Shown: in pieces, positions 1 through 8,043 of the stretch
Position numbering within the stretch: the stretch's first letter is position 1
Layout: each line of letters begins with the position of its first letter
DNA from: Alphaproteobacteria bacterium
GTDB lineage: Bacteria > Pseudomonadota > Alphaproteobacteria > Micropepsales > Micropepsaceae
DNA: 64,000 nt
Direction of reading: 5' to 3'
Assembly (NCBI GenBank): GCA_947467345.1
Contig: CANIHD010000001.1
Coordinates: forward strand, 62,001 to 126,000
Position numbers and translations under genes: made by a program
Notes under the pieces: generated by a model
Told to the model about the DNA's origin: nothing
The model's input: the letters and a program-made list of their open reading frames with translations, nothing else
The model's database searches: none

Positions 1-546
1 TAGCGGCGCGCCGTAGAAAATCACTTTCACACTATGCGCGAAAGTCTGCGTCGCGGCCTTGGTCGCTACGATGCTGTGGCGTGTCATGCCGGTACGCACA
101 AAGAATACGTCTATCAATGGGCCCGACACGCCTGCGGCCACGTTCATGCCGCTGACCAGAAAGCCGCATAGAATCGCATCCGGCCGCCGTGCCGCATCCA
201 AATGCAGCCTTCTCTTCGGTATCCACGCCGTTATCGGCGCCAGACCGAGCCAAAGATAGACCCACGCTTTTGTCGGCTGATAGGTGACGATCACCAATAT
301 AAGAGCGGCCAGCGTCGACCCAATGGCGTAGTGCCCGACGATGCGCCAGCTGACATGGCGCCGGTGCAGAATGGCGCGCCAGCCATTGGAAACGAATTGC
401 ACCGCGCCATGCGTGACCATGGCAGCGGAAACCGGCAGCGCATATGCCAGCGCGCCCATCAGCACCATGCCGCCGGCCATGCCGAACACGCCCGACAGCG
501 TCGAGGCGAAGAGCACAACAAACAGAAGCGCGAAATATGTGGCCAA
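1..546 (-). CDS. TauE/SafE family membrane permease (3' end outside window)
   Basis: Polytopic inner-membrane protein of the sulfite exporter TauE/SafE family, which moves sulfur oxyanions or other small organic anions. The N-terminus is a hydrophobic segment leading to the family's GVFGMAGGMVLMG glycine motif. A THGAVQ stretch, two more hydrophobic helices and a second GMNVAAGVSGPLID motif follow, which is the usual two-repeat pattern. The frame has a stop just upstream and no early ATG, so I start at TTG 546, with GGAAAG about 10 nt before it. It lies 18 nt downstream of arfB on the same strand. The C-terminus runs off the window edge. The substrate cannot be told from sequence. Confidence 0.75.
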   Translation of the reverse strand, partial: MATYFALLFVVLFASTLSGVFGMAGGMVLMGALAYALPVSAAMVTHGAVQFVSNGWRAILHRRHVSWRIVGHYAIGSTLAALILVIVTYQPTKAWVYLWLGLAPITAWIPKRRLHLDAARRPDAILCGFLVSGMNVAAGVSGPLIDVFFVRTGMTRHSIVATKAATQTFAHSVKVIFYGAPL

Positions 547-564
547 GCCCGATGTGCTTTCCGA

Positions 565-987
565 TCAATCCAGGCTTGGCTTGGAGCGCGCTTTTTTCAA
601 CGTTCCGCGCGCGGATTTCCGTTCCAGATGGCGGCGCTTGCTGGCTTTCGACGGACACGTGGGAATGCGCGGCGCTTCTATCTTGGCGGCCTCTGCTACC
701 AATTCCGCCAGGCGTTCGCGGGCATCGGCACGGTTGCGTTCCTGCGTGCGAAAGCGCCTGGCATCGATCACCAACACGCCGTCTTTGGTGAGGCGCCGTC
801 CGGCCAACATCATCAAGCGCGTGCGCACATAATCGGACAGCGATGGCGAACGCATCACGTCGAAGCGCAATTGCACCGCCGTGGCGACTTTGTTGACGTT
901 CTGCCCGCCGGGACCGGACGCGGTGATAAAGCGCTCTTCAAGTTCGCGTTCGTCGATAGCGATATTTAGCGCCGAGTCACCCGGCAT
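565..987 (-). CDS. arfB: Alternative ribosome-rescue factor ArfB (peptidyl-tRNA hydrolase)
   Basis: Rescues ribosomes stalled on non-stop mRNA by hydrolysing peptidyl-tRNA in the cytoplasm. The 140-residue length is typical. The catalytic GGQ lies at residues 27-29 in the context ASGPGGQNVNK. A basic C-terminal tail (SKRRHLERKSARGTLKKARSK) fits the part of ArfB that enters the empty mRNA channel. A full release factor would be over twice as long and carry codon-recognition domains, which are absent. The start ATG is the first in frame. It appears to be the first gene of a pair with the downstream TauE/SafE permease. Confidence 0.93.
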   Translation of the reverse strand: MPGDSALNIAIDERELEERFITASGPGGQNVNKVATAVQLRFDVMRSPSLSDYVRTRLMMLAGRRLTKDGVLVIDARRFRTQERNRADARERLAELVAEAAKIEAPRIPTCPSKASKRRHLERKSARGTLKKARSKPSLD

Positions 988-1010
988 CGGTCGCGCTCAC
1001 AATGTCCCGC

Positions 1011-1862
1011 TTACAATTTCTCAAACGTATCGCAAGCGGCAGGATCGGCCGCTTGATAGCCGCGGCGTAGCCACATCACGCGTTGTTCGCTGCTGCCATG
1101 GGTGAAGCTGTCCGGCACAACACGGCCTTGGCCTTGACGCTGCAGCGTGTCATCGCCGATGGCGGCGGCCGCAACCAAGCCCTCTTCCAGATCACCAGCT
1201 TCCAGTGCGATGGCGCCGCCGGAAACAGTGGCCGCATTCGCCGCCCACACGCCGGCAAAACAATCCGCCTGAAGCTCCAAAGCAACCGAGTAGCGATTGG
1301 CTTCCGCTTCGCTGCCGGCGGCTTGCTGTGCGCGGCGCACTGTGGCCGCCGTACCCAGGAGGCCTTGCACATGATGGCCGACCTCATGCGCGATGACATA
1401 GGCTTGCGCGAAATCGCCCGGCGCCGCGAAGCGGCTTTCGAGTTCACGGAAGAACCCGAGGTCGAGATAGATGCGCTGATCGCTCGGGCAGTAAAACGGC
1501 CCCATCGCCGCTTGGCCGGTGCCGCAGCCCGTGCCGGTGGCGTTCTCGTAGATAACGAGGGATTTCGGCGGCTCGTAGGTACGGCCCATGCGCTGAAACG
1601 CGGCGCGCCAAACATCCGTTGTGGAGCTCAGGATCGTATCCAGGAATTGGCCGGCCTGATCCTCCGGCGTTCCCTGGCGTCCCTGCTCTTGCTGGGGCGC
1701 GACCTGATTCACCGCCTCCATGATGGTCAGCGGATTGATGCCGAAAATAAAATAGCCAAGCAGGCCAAGCGCCAGCGCGCCTATGCCACCGCCGGCGAAT
1801 TTGCCGCCCATGCCGCGCCGGTCTTCAACGCCGCCATACCGATTGCCGCCTTGCCACCGCAT
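1011..1862 (-). CDS. ypfJ: YpfJ-type neutral zinc metallopeptidase
   Basis: Membrane-anchored putative zinc protease of the YpfJ family (PF04228). The first 25 residues are Gly/Arg-rich and followed by one transmembrane helix at about 27-43. The main domain holds the zinc site HEVGHH at residues 159-164. Two cysteines near 113 and 125 could form a disulfide outside the cytoplasm. Length (283 aa) matches the family. The physiological substrate is unknown. It runs parallel to arfB with a 23-nt gap, so they may be cotranscribed. Confidence 0.9.
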   Translation of the reverse strand: MRWQGGNRYGGVEDRRGMGGKFAGGGIGALALGLLGYFIFGINPLTIMEAVNQVAPQQEQGRQGTPEDQAGQFLDTILSSTTDVWRAAFQRMGRTYEPPKSLVIYENATGTGCGTGQAAMGPFYCPSDQRIYLDLGFFRELESRFAAPGDFAQAYVIAHEVGHHVQGLLGTAATVRRAQQAAGSEAEANRYSVALELQADCFAGVWAANAATVSGGAIALEAGDLEEGLVAAAAIGDDTLQRQGQGRVVPDSFTHGSSEQRVMWLRRGYQAADPAACDTFEKL

Positions 1863-2145
1863 TGTTCAAACTCCGCTGGTCTCAGACGAGACAACGCCAG
1901 AAATGGCCATTCGCCGCACAACTCCACGACATATGTGGCAGACGGACAAGAATATCCAGCATCTTAGCCGCCCCCTACCGGCCTCGCCGCTATCACTGGC
2001 CATGCCGTCGGCCGCCGTCATCTCACTGTCGCGGCGAATCGTTAGGTTTTCCGGGATTGGCGCAGCGGCTTTTGCTCGCTACAGTCCGCTTCGCGAATTG
2101 GCTTTCTTCTGTTGGAGATCAAACCTTCAGTACAGGAATGCAATC

Positions 2146-2706
2146 GTGTTAGCCGCCGCGCGTGTCCCCGACCACTGCCCGGCCCTCGTGCTCAACGCTG
2201 ACTTCCGTCCGCTGAGCTACTTCCCGCTGTCGCTGTGGTCCTGGCAGGACACGATCAAAGCGGTGTTTCTCGACCGCGTGAATATCGTCGCCGAATATGA
2301 TCGCACCGTGCGCTCGGCGGCGTTCGAAATGCGCGTTCCCTCGGTCGTCTCGCTGAAAGCCTATGTCAAACCGACGCGCAATCCGGCCTTCACGCGATTC
2401 AATGTTTTTTTGCGCGATCGCTTCCAATGCCAATATTGCGGCGAACGCAGCGACCTCACATTCGATCACGTCATTCCGCGTTCGCGCGGCGGGCGCACCA
2501 CCTGGATAAATGTCGTAACCGCGTGCGCGCCGTGCAATTTGCGCAAAGGCGGTCACATGCCTGCGCGCGCGGAAATGTATCCGCGCATTGCGCCGCATCG
2601 GCCGAGCGTCGTCGAGTTACAGAACAATGGCCGTCAGTTTCCGCCCAATTATCTGCACCAATCCTGGGCGGACTATCTCTACTGGGATAGCGAACTCGAG
2701 CCTTAA
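2146..2706 (+). CDS. HNH endonuclease domain protein
   Basis: A 186-residue HNH protein of the type common in alphaproteobacteria. The C-terminal half carries the complete ββα-metal fold: C95-x2-C98, then DH at 107-108, N122 and C127-x2-C130. The N-terminal half opens with a conserved PALVLNADFRPLSY segment. I chose GTG 2146 because AGGA sits 8 nt upstream and the protein then begins at the conserved domain; the frame stays open further upstream but without family similarity. It converges with the GNAT gene, and their stop codons overlap in the same TTAA. Nuclease activity is expected from the motif; the biological role is not known. Confidence 0.85.
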   Translation: MLAAARVPDHCPALVLNADFRPLSYFPLSLWSWQDTIKAVFLDRVNIVAEYDRTVRSAAFEMRVPSVVSLKAYVKPTRNPAFTRFNVFLRDRFQCQYCGERSDLTFDHVIPRSRGGRTTWINVVTACAPCNLRKGGHMPARAEMYPRIAPHRPSVVELQNNGRQFPPNYLHQSWADYLYWDSELEP

Positions 2707-3374
2707 TATTGTGCGCGAGTTGCGCGCGCCGGCCGCCACATGGCGAAGAGCGGCGGCGCGTCGCGGCGCGCCACCACTTCATGCGTCACGGAAAATCCGG
2801 CGCGTTCATAAAGCTTGATGTTGCGCGGATTGGAATTTTCCAAAAACGCCGGCGCGCCCGCCGCGTCGACGCGTGCCAGCGTATCCGTCAGAAGCGCGCT
2901 TCCGAGGCCCGAGCCCTGAAAGCGCGGCGCCACACCGATAAAAGCGAGATAGAAAAACGGCTCCTTCGGATGCGCGGCTTCCAAGGCCTGCGCCATAGCC
3001 GCGCCGCGCGGAAAGCGCGAGAGACCCGTGAGGCCAAGAATAACCGGCAGAAGACGCATGTCTCCGCGAAAGGTCGGCGGATTTTTCTTGCTGTCAAAAT
3101 ACGGCGGAATCCACGCGGCGGCGGCATAGCCATCGGGCGCCATCCATGTTTCGCCATGCGGCAGGCTGCGTTCGCGCAAAACCCAAAAGAAGAAGCGCTG
3201 CAGCGCCGTGGCGCGCGCGCCGCCATCGCGTGCCAGCCAATGAAAAACCGGATCGCGATCGAACGCGGCCGCAAACAGTCGTGCTAGACGCGCGGCATCG
3301 TCGATGCTGGCGCGTTTGATAGCGGGAACAGCAGGCGTTTTACGTAAGAGAGCTTGTTCTGTGTTGCCGCTCAC
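2703..3374 (-). CDS. GNAT family N-acetyltransferase
   Basis: Predicted cytoplasmic acetyl-CoA-dependent acetyltransferase, 223 residues from this start. The acetyl-CoA binding part is visible in the second half: FIGVAPRFQGSGLGSALL is the RxxGxG/A pyrophosphate loop, and ENSNPRNIKLYERAGF is the typical C-terminal motif. I prefer GTG 3374, whose GTGA overlaps the coq7 stop by 4 nt, over an ATG 33 nt upstream inside coq7. It is the last gene of dsbB-coq7-GNAT, all joined by 4-nt overlaps. The acceptor substrate is unknown. Confidence 0.82.
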   Translation of the reverse strand: MSGNTEQALLRKTPAVPAIKRASIDDAARLARLFAAAFDRDPVFHWLARDGGARATALQRFFFWVLRERSLPHGETWMAPDGYAAAAWIPPYFDSKKNPPTFRGDMRLLPVILGLTGLSRFPRGAAMAQALEAAHPKEPFFYLAFIGVAPRFQGSGLGSALLTDTLARVDAAGAPAFLENSNPRNIKLYERAGFSVTHEVVARRDAPPLFAMWRPARATRAQY

Positions 3375-3985
3375 AGCCGTTCCGACAGGTGGATAGCCAG
3401 GCGGCATCCCATGCGGATGGCGGCCGACAACGCAGGGTACGCCGGCGCCGATTCCGCGCCATGCGCCAAGGCTTCCTTGCGGTGCTCGCCTTCGTCGTCA
3501 CGGAAGCGTTCCACCGTCGTCTTCAGCGCCGCCTCCTCGGGCACGCCCTGCAATTTCTGGATCTGCGCCGCGTAATGCTCGTCGATGGCGTCTTCCACCG
3601 CGACGGTACACGCCATGGCGGCCTTCTCGCCCATCAGCGCGGTCGCGGCACCCAGCGCGTAGCCCGCGACATGCCATAGAGGCTGCAGCGCCGTCGGACG
3701 GACGCCGCGCTCTTTCACCATCCGGTCGAAGGTGTCGAAATGATGCTGTTCCTGCTCCGCCATCTTGCGGATCGCCGCCGCTCCGGCGCCACCGCGCGGA
3801 CCCAGCACGGCCAGCTGACCGGCATAGATCCGAAGCGCACCGAATTCACCGGCATGATCCACCCGAATCATGGACGCAATCTCGTCCGGCGCCGCCGCAG
3901 CCGTCACCGAACCGCCCGGAGAGGCGGGCCGAGTCTTACGCGGAAGACTGGCTTTGCGCGGAAGCGGCGCGGACATCGCGTTCAC
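3371..3985 (-). CDS. coq7: Demethoxyubiquinone hydroxylase Coq7
   Basis: Di-iron monooxygenase that adds the C6 hydroxyl in ubiquinone biosynthesis (2-methoxy-6-polyprenyl-benzoquinol hydroxylase) at the membrane. The four-helix di-iron ligands are all visible: E in RVDHAGEFGALR (about residue 47), the EQEQHHF cluster near 77-83, the EDAIDEH cluster near 131-137, and DEGEH near 164-168. The first 30 residues are basic and low-complexity. Its ATGA start overlaps the dsbB stop and its stop overlaps the GNAT start. This is the aerobic coq7 route to ubiquinone. Confidence 0.95.
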   Translation of the reverse strand: MNAMSAPLPRKASLPRKTRPASPGGSVTAAAAPDEIASMIRVDHAGEFGALRIYAGQLAVLGPRGGAGAAAIRKMAEQEQHHFDTFDRMVKERGVRPTALQPLWHVAGYALGAATALMGEKAAMACTVAVEDAIDEHYAAQIQKLQGVPEEAALKTTVERFRDDEGEHRKEALAHGAESAPAYPALSAAIRMGCRLAIHLSERL

Positions 3986-4467
3986 CTCTTTGACCTGGCC
4001 AGCACCATGCTCAGCCCGGCGATTCCAAATGATATCAGCGCATTATAACCCGCGAGCGACAATCCCATAAGGCGCCATTCGGCGACGTCGCAGCGAACGA
4101 CATTGAAGACGTCGAAGCCTGTCGTGGCTCCCGGCACATAGCCGCTGCCGGTGCAGTGCGCCGGGCCTTCCCACCATCCCCATTCGACCCCGGCTTGAAA
4201 CACGCCGATAGCGCCGGATATAATAAGGGAGAGAATCGCGAGGGGGGCGAGGATTGCCGCGGGGCCGGCGCCGATCTGCTTGTTCCGGGTCAGGAGATAC
4301 CCCCCCAACCCTAGAAAAGCGGCGATCCCGTGCGGCCAGCGCTGCCAGATGCACATCTCGCAGGGGCTGAGCCCGCCTATGTACTGAAAGAGCAGCGCGC
4401 CCAGCAGCAGAGCTAGGCTTGTGCCCCCTGCCAGCGCCCCAGCCCGGGCTGGATTTGGGTTCCTCAT
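3982..4467 (-). CDS. dsbB: Disulfide bond formation protein B
   Basis: Inner-membrane protein that reoxidises DsbA with ubiquinone as acceptor. Both periplasmic cysteine pairs are present: C36-x2-C39 in SPCEMC, and C105 with C126. Four transmembrane helices fit the 161-residue length. I start at ATG 4467, which gives MRNPNP and GGAAG upstream, rather than an ATG 69 nt earlier that adds no membrane or signal sequence. The coupling with coq7 is notable because both proteins act with ubiquinone, though a functional link is only inferred. Confidence 0.92.
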   Translation of the reverse strand: MRNPNPARAGALAGGTSLALLLGALLFQYIGGLSPCEMCIWQRWPHGIAAFLGLGGYLLTRNKQIGAGPAAILAPLAILSLIISGAIGVFQAGVEWGWWEGPAHCTGSGYVPGATTGFDVFNVVRCDVAEWRLMGLSLAGYNALISFGIAGLSMVLARSKR

Positions 4468-4848
4468 GGTGCCGTCGCTTCCTACCAGTCTCGCCCCTTT
4501 CTCATAGGCTAAGGCTGGCGCCCCAGACAAATCCAAGCCCCCCGCTAGAGTGCCACAAAATTAGGCCAAGGCATCATCTTCCGAACACTGTACGTAATTT
4601 CGTTATGCGTGTGGCATATTTCCATTCCTATTTAGAAAATGCGTTTGATTTCAGTCACATAAGAAATTTTCGCGACTCGCGAAAATCCCCTTTGAGGGGG
4701 CCGAAATGCGCGCTTAAATGGACTGGTCGGGCGGTCAGCAGGCGGGTCGCGCGACGCTCCAAAAGCGAATTGTTTTGTGTGAGTCATCCACGTGCGCGGC
4801 AAACGCACGAACGACTCGGGGTCTTATCCTTTGAATTGAGTCAGACCG
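4468..4848. other. Intergenic region between divergent dsbB and YgjP-like genes
   Basis: About 380 bases without a convincing gene. It holds the divergent promoters of the dsbB operon and the downstream metallopeptidase, and two adjacent inverted repeats near its middle, listed separately. It is less GC-rich than the neighbouring genes over roughly 4580-4690. Confidence 0.6.
4666..4699. repeat. Two abutting inverted repeats
   Basis: A perfect 9-bp inverted repeat (ATTTTCGCG, 3-nt loop, CGCGAAAAT, 4666-4686) is followed directly by CCCC-TTTGA-GGGG (4687-4699). The position, about 150 nt before the metallopeptidase start, would suit an operator or a transcript-end structure for an unannotated short RNA. 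No T-tract follows the first stem. Confidence 0.5.
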
Positions 4849-5631
4849 ATGGATAGAAAAAAAACCAAGAACGGTTCACGCACCACCGCACATGCGAAGC
4901 GGGAGTTGCTCAAGATCGATGGACGTACGGTGGAGATCATATTGCGCGCCAATCCGCGCGCGCGCCGTTACATCGTAAAGGTCGATCCATCCACAGGAGA
5001 AGTTTTCGTCGTCGCGCCGAGTTCGCGTTCGCTGGACCGCGCCCTCGACTTTGCGCGGAAGGAACGCAGCTGGATCGCGGATCGCCTCGCCGATATTCCG
5101 GTGCCCGTGCCGCTGGCCATCGGCGCGCCCATTCTCTTGCGCGGCGTCGAACATATCGTTCGTCTCGGTGAGCGCGCGCCGGGCGAAGCACGTCGTGGCC
5201 CAGTGTGGATCGACCGCGATGCGGCGCGCCCGACAATACGCGTGAGCGGTTCTCCCGAACATGCACCGCGTCGTGTGCTGGACTGGCTTAAGAAGGAAGC
5301 CAAGAGCCGCATCGATGAGAACGTCGTGCATTACGCGCAAATCGTCGGCATGCGCCCCAAGCGCATAACCATCCGCGATACATCAAGCCGCTGGGGTTCG
5401 TGTTCTTCGACGCGTTCCCTTTCGTTTTCATGGCGCCTGATCATGGCGCCGCCTTTCGTGCTCGATTACGTGGTCGCGCACGAGATCTGCCATTTGCGGG
5501 AAATGAATCACGGGCCCCGCTTCTGGCGCCTGTGCGAATCCTTGGTTCCGAATATGGAAAAGCCGCAAAGCTGGCTCAGCGATAACGGTGCGTGGTTGCA
5601 CCGTTACGCGCCGCGCCGCGCGGTTATGTAA
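4849..5631 (+). CDS. YgjP-like M48-type metallopeptidase (SprT/UTP pyrophosphatase family)
   Basis: Cytoplasmic zinc hydrolase of the YgjP/DUF45 family. The hallmark SSRWGSCSS motif lies near residues 179-187. The metal site is HEICH at 211-215, with a third ligand at H221 in NHGPRFW. Length is 260 aa. The first ~15 residues are very basic. Members have been called metal-dependent hydrolases, and one characterised relative acts as a UTP pyrophosphatase, so peptidase activity should not be assumed. The start is the first ATG in a weak ribosome-binding context (GAGTCAGACCG). A strong terminator follows 27 nt after the stop. Confidence 0.85.
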   Translation: MDRKKTKNGSRTTAHAKRELLKIDGRTVEIILRANPRARRYIVKVDPSTGEVFVVAPSSRSLDRALDFARKERSWIADRLADIPVPVPLAIGAPILLRGVEHIVRLGERAPGEARRGPVWIDRDAARPTIRVSGSPEHAPRRVLDWLKKEAKSRIDENVVHYAQIVGMRPKRITIRDTSSRWGSCSSTRSLSFSWRLIMAPPFVLDYVVAHEICHLREMNHGPRFWRLCESLVPNMEKPQSWLSDNGAWLHRYAPRRAVM

Positions 5632-5658
5632 GTCGACGCGTCCCTCTACGCGGGCAAG

Positions 5659-5693
5659 AGCCCTCATGCTTCGGCATGGGGGCTTTTGTTTTT
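5659..5693 (+). terminator. Rho-independent terminator of the YgjP-like gene
   Basis: An 11-bp stem (AGCCCTCATGC / GCATGGGGGCT, one G-U pair) closed by a UUCG tetraloop and followed by TTTGTTTTT. It serves the plus strand. Reading from the PBP gene on the minus strand there is no T-tract after the stem. Confidence 0.92.
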
Positions 5694-5715
5694 CTGGGGT
5701 GCGAAGCGGAACTGC

Positions 5716-7704
5716 TCAGAACAATTTGTTGAGCACATCCTCAAACGCATCGAGAAGGTTTTGCGGCTCGCGTTCGGCGCGCGGCGCATCGGCGACAGCA
5801 TGTGCATCACCGGCGGCCGGAGCTTCGTAATTATCCGCCATGAATTGCTGCGTGCCGGCCAGCGCGCGCACCGGCATGTTCTTTTCGGCCGCCGTCATGA
5901 ATGTCTTGAAAATGCGCGCCGGCATGCCGCCGCCCGTCGCACGTTTCATCGGCGTGTTGTCGTCATTGCCGATCCACACGCCGGTGACGAGATTGCCGGA
6001 GAAGCCGACGAACCACGCATCGCGATAGGATTGCGAGGTGCCCGTTTTACCAGCGCTAGGACGCCCCTTAAGCCTTGCGGCAGTGCCCGTTCCTTCAATC
6101 ACCGTATCTGCGAGCATCGTGGTCATATTGGCGTTGTCGACTTCGCTCATGACACGGCCGAAGCCGGAGCCGCGGCGCTCATAAAGTACTTTGCCGGAGA
6201 GCGTCGTGATGCGCGTCACCGCATAGGGGAAAACGCCGGTGCCGCCATTGGCGATAGCCGCGTAGCCCGTCACCAATTCCAGCGGCGTCACTTCCGATGT
6301 GCCTAATGCCAATGCCGGAACTTCGTTCAAACGCGAGGTGATGCCGAGCCGATGCGCGACACGCGCAACCTGCGCCGGGCCAACTTCATTCACCAATTGC
6401 ACGGCGACCGAATTAGACGAACGCGCCAGCGCACGCGACAAGGTCATGTCGCCTTCGTATTTGCTTTCGTAATTTTCCGGCGACCATTTGCCGATGGTGA
6501 CCGGACCGTCAAACACGAGATCGTTCGGCATCCGGCCATTCTCAAGCGCCGCGAGATACACAAAGGCCTTGAAGGCGGAGCCTGGTTGGCGATAGGCGCT
6601 GGTGGCGCGGTTGAATGCAGAGTCGTCGTAAGAACGGCCGCCGACAATGGCGCGCAATGCGCCATTCGGTGTCATAGACACCAACGCGCCCTGTCCGGCA
6701 TTGAGCTTGACGCCCCCTTTTTCCAAGGCCGCATCCAGCGATTGTTCCGCCACGGCTTGGATGTCGAGATCGAGAGTCGTCTCAACAATCAGACGCTCGC
6801 TGACATCCGTACGCTTGCCGATCAAAACCGGCACAAGCTCAAGCGCGTAATCGACAAAATAACCTGCGCCCGGCGTAGCGTGAAACCGCGCAATGCTCGG
6901 CTTGGCCTTGAGCGCCGCCTGATGTTTCTTGTCGTCGATATAGCCCTGATCTTCCATCGCGCGCAGCACGAGCGTGGCACGCATCCGCGCAGCGTCGAGA
7001 TCGGTGGCGGGATTGTAACGCGACGGCGCCTTGACGCTGCCGGCAAGCATGGCGGCTTCAAGCAAGGTCAGCTCATGCGCCGGCTTTGAAAAATACCGTT
7101 GTGACGCGGCTTCGATGCCGTACACACCGGCGCCGAAATACACGCGATTGAGATAGAGCGTGAGAATTTCATTCTTGCTGTAGCGATTCTCCAATTGCAG
7201 CGCGAAAAACGCTTCGTTCACTTTACGCCGCAACGCGCGCTCAGGCGTGAGAAACAAATTCTTCGCCAATTGCTGCGTGATGGTGGAGCCGCCCTGAACG
7301 AACGCGCCGCCGGAAATATTCGCGCTGAGCGCGCGTGCGATGCCCAACGGATCGACACCGAAATGCGAATAGAAGCGCCGATCTTCAATGGCGATGAAGG
7401 CTTGCCCAACATGGGCCGGCAGGCTTTCGACGGTGACGACCTCGCCCTGGGTAAGCCCGCGGCGCGCGATGGTCCGGCCCTCGGTGTCCAGAAGGGTGAC
7501 GTCGTTGCGCGGCTCGTAGGTCAGGAGATTTGCGATCTGCGGCAGGTCGGCCATCAGATAGGAGCCGGCGACCACCGCAACAAAAAGCAGCCAGGCAGCG
7601 CCAGCGAACAGCACAAAGCGAAAACCGGACCGGCGCGGGCTTGCGCCCTCGTTCTGGCCCTCGTCCGATGACTCCTCGTCATCGTCCCGTTTATGCCTCG
7701 CCAT
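5716..7704 (-). CDS. Class A penicillin-binding protein (PBP1A family)
   Basis: Bifunctional peptidoglycan glycosyltransferase and DD-transpeptidase anchored in the inner membrane. An acidic cytoplasmic N-terminus (DDDEESSDE) precedes one membrane helix at about 30-50. The glycosyltransferase domain has the catalytic E107 in IEDRRFYSHFG and the GGSTITQQLAKN motif. The transpeptidase domain has the SxxK nucleophile in RQPGSAFKAF (S about 375), SSNS, and KTGTS near 553. The 662-residue length is at the short end, without an OB insertion. It forms a single-gene unit with its promoter in the gap before macA. Confidence 0.93.
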   Translation of the reverse strand: MARHKRDDDEESSDEGQNEGASPRRSGFRFVLFAGAAWLLFVAVVAGSYLMADLPQIANLLTYEPRNDVTLLDTEGRTIARRGLTQGEVVTVESLPAHVGQAFIAIEDRRFYSHFGVDPLGIARALSANISGGAFVQGGSTITQQLAKNLFLTPERALRRKVNEAFFALQLENRYSKNEILTLYLNRVYFGAGVYGIEAASQRYFSKPAHELTLLEAAMLAGSVKAPSRYNPATDLDAARMRATLVLRAMEDQGYIDDKKHQAALKAKPSIARFHATPGAGYFVDYALELVPVLIGKRTDVSERLIVETTLDLDIQAVAEQSLDAALEKGGVKLNAGQGALVSMTPNGALRAIVGGRSYDDSAFNRATSAYRQPGSAFKAFVYLAALENGRMPNDLVFDGPVTIGKWSPENYESKYEGDMTLSRALARSSNSVAVQLVNEVGPAQVARVAHRLGITSRLNEVPALALGTSEVTPLELVTGYAAIANGGTGVFPYAVTRITTLSGKVLYERRGSGFGRVMSEVDNANMTTMLADTVIEGTGTAARLKGRPSAGKTGTSQSYRDAWFVGFSGNLVTGVWIGNDDNTPMKRATGGGMPARIFKTFMTAAEKNMPVRALAGTQQFMADNYEAPAAGDAHAVADAPRAEREPQNLLDAFEDVLNKLF

Positions 7705-8043
7705 GGTCCTGGCTATCTCCGGATGGTGAAGCGTAGGGGGTCCAAAAACCCTTTCCCCCTATGCAGTACGTCTTTCATGGTTAATGAAAATTAAACGCGG
7801 CCATGCCCGCCCCTCTCATACAGCCCGTAAAATGGGGCCGCTTGAGGGCTCGAATGGGATATTTTTCGGATATTTCAGGCACCTACCGGCACCGAGGGGT
7901 GGGCGGCCGCAAGGTTTTGGGCCTGCCGCATGGGCGTGGGACGCACAGACGGGTAGAATAAAGTTTAGAACCAGACCCCGGGCCCGCGAAATATTGGCCC
8001 GGGCGCACCATTTATGTCCCGCCGGCCCCGTAGGATCCCCACG
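7705..8043. other. Intergenic region between divergent PBP and macA genes
   Basis: About 340 bases without a gene on either strand. It must hold divergent promoters. The only structure I see is the GC-rich inverted repeat at 7977-8003, next to the macA start. Confidence 0.55.
7977..8003. repeat. Perfect 8-bp inverted repeat before macA
   Basis: CCCGGGCC and GGCCCGGG are separated by an AT-richer 11-nt spacer and end about 40 nt before the macA start. It could be an operator for the efflux operon or a leader hairpin. There is no T-tract for a terminator. Confidence 0.5.

Noticed and set aside
32-658. A 208-codon frame across arfB and the first permease
   Set aside because: A different frame on the same strand gives a clean TauE/SafE membrane protein with its glycine motifs; this one is Arg/His-rich noise.
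1783-2145. A longer N-terminus for the HNH protein
   Set aside because: The extra 121 codons lack family similarity and overlap the ypfJ start; GTG 2146 has a good ribosome-binding site at the domain start.
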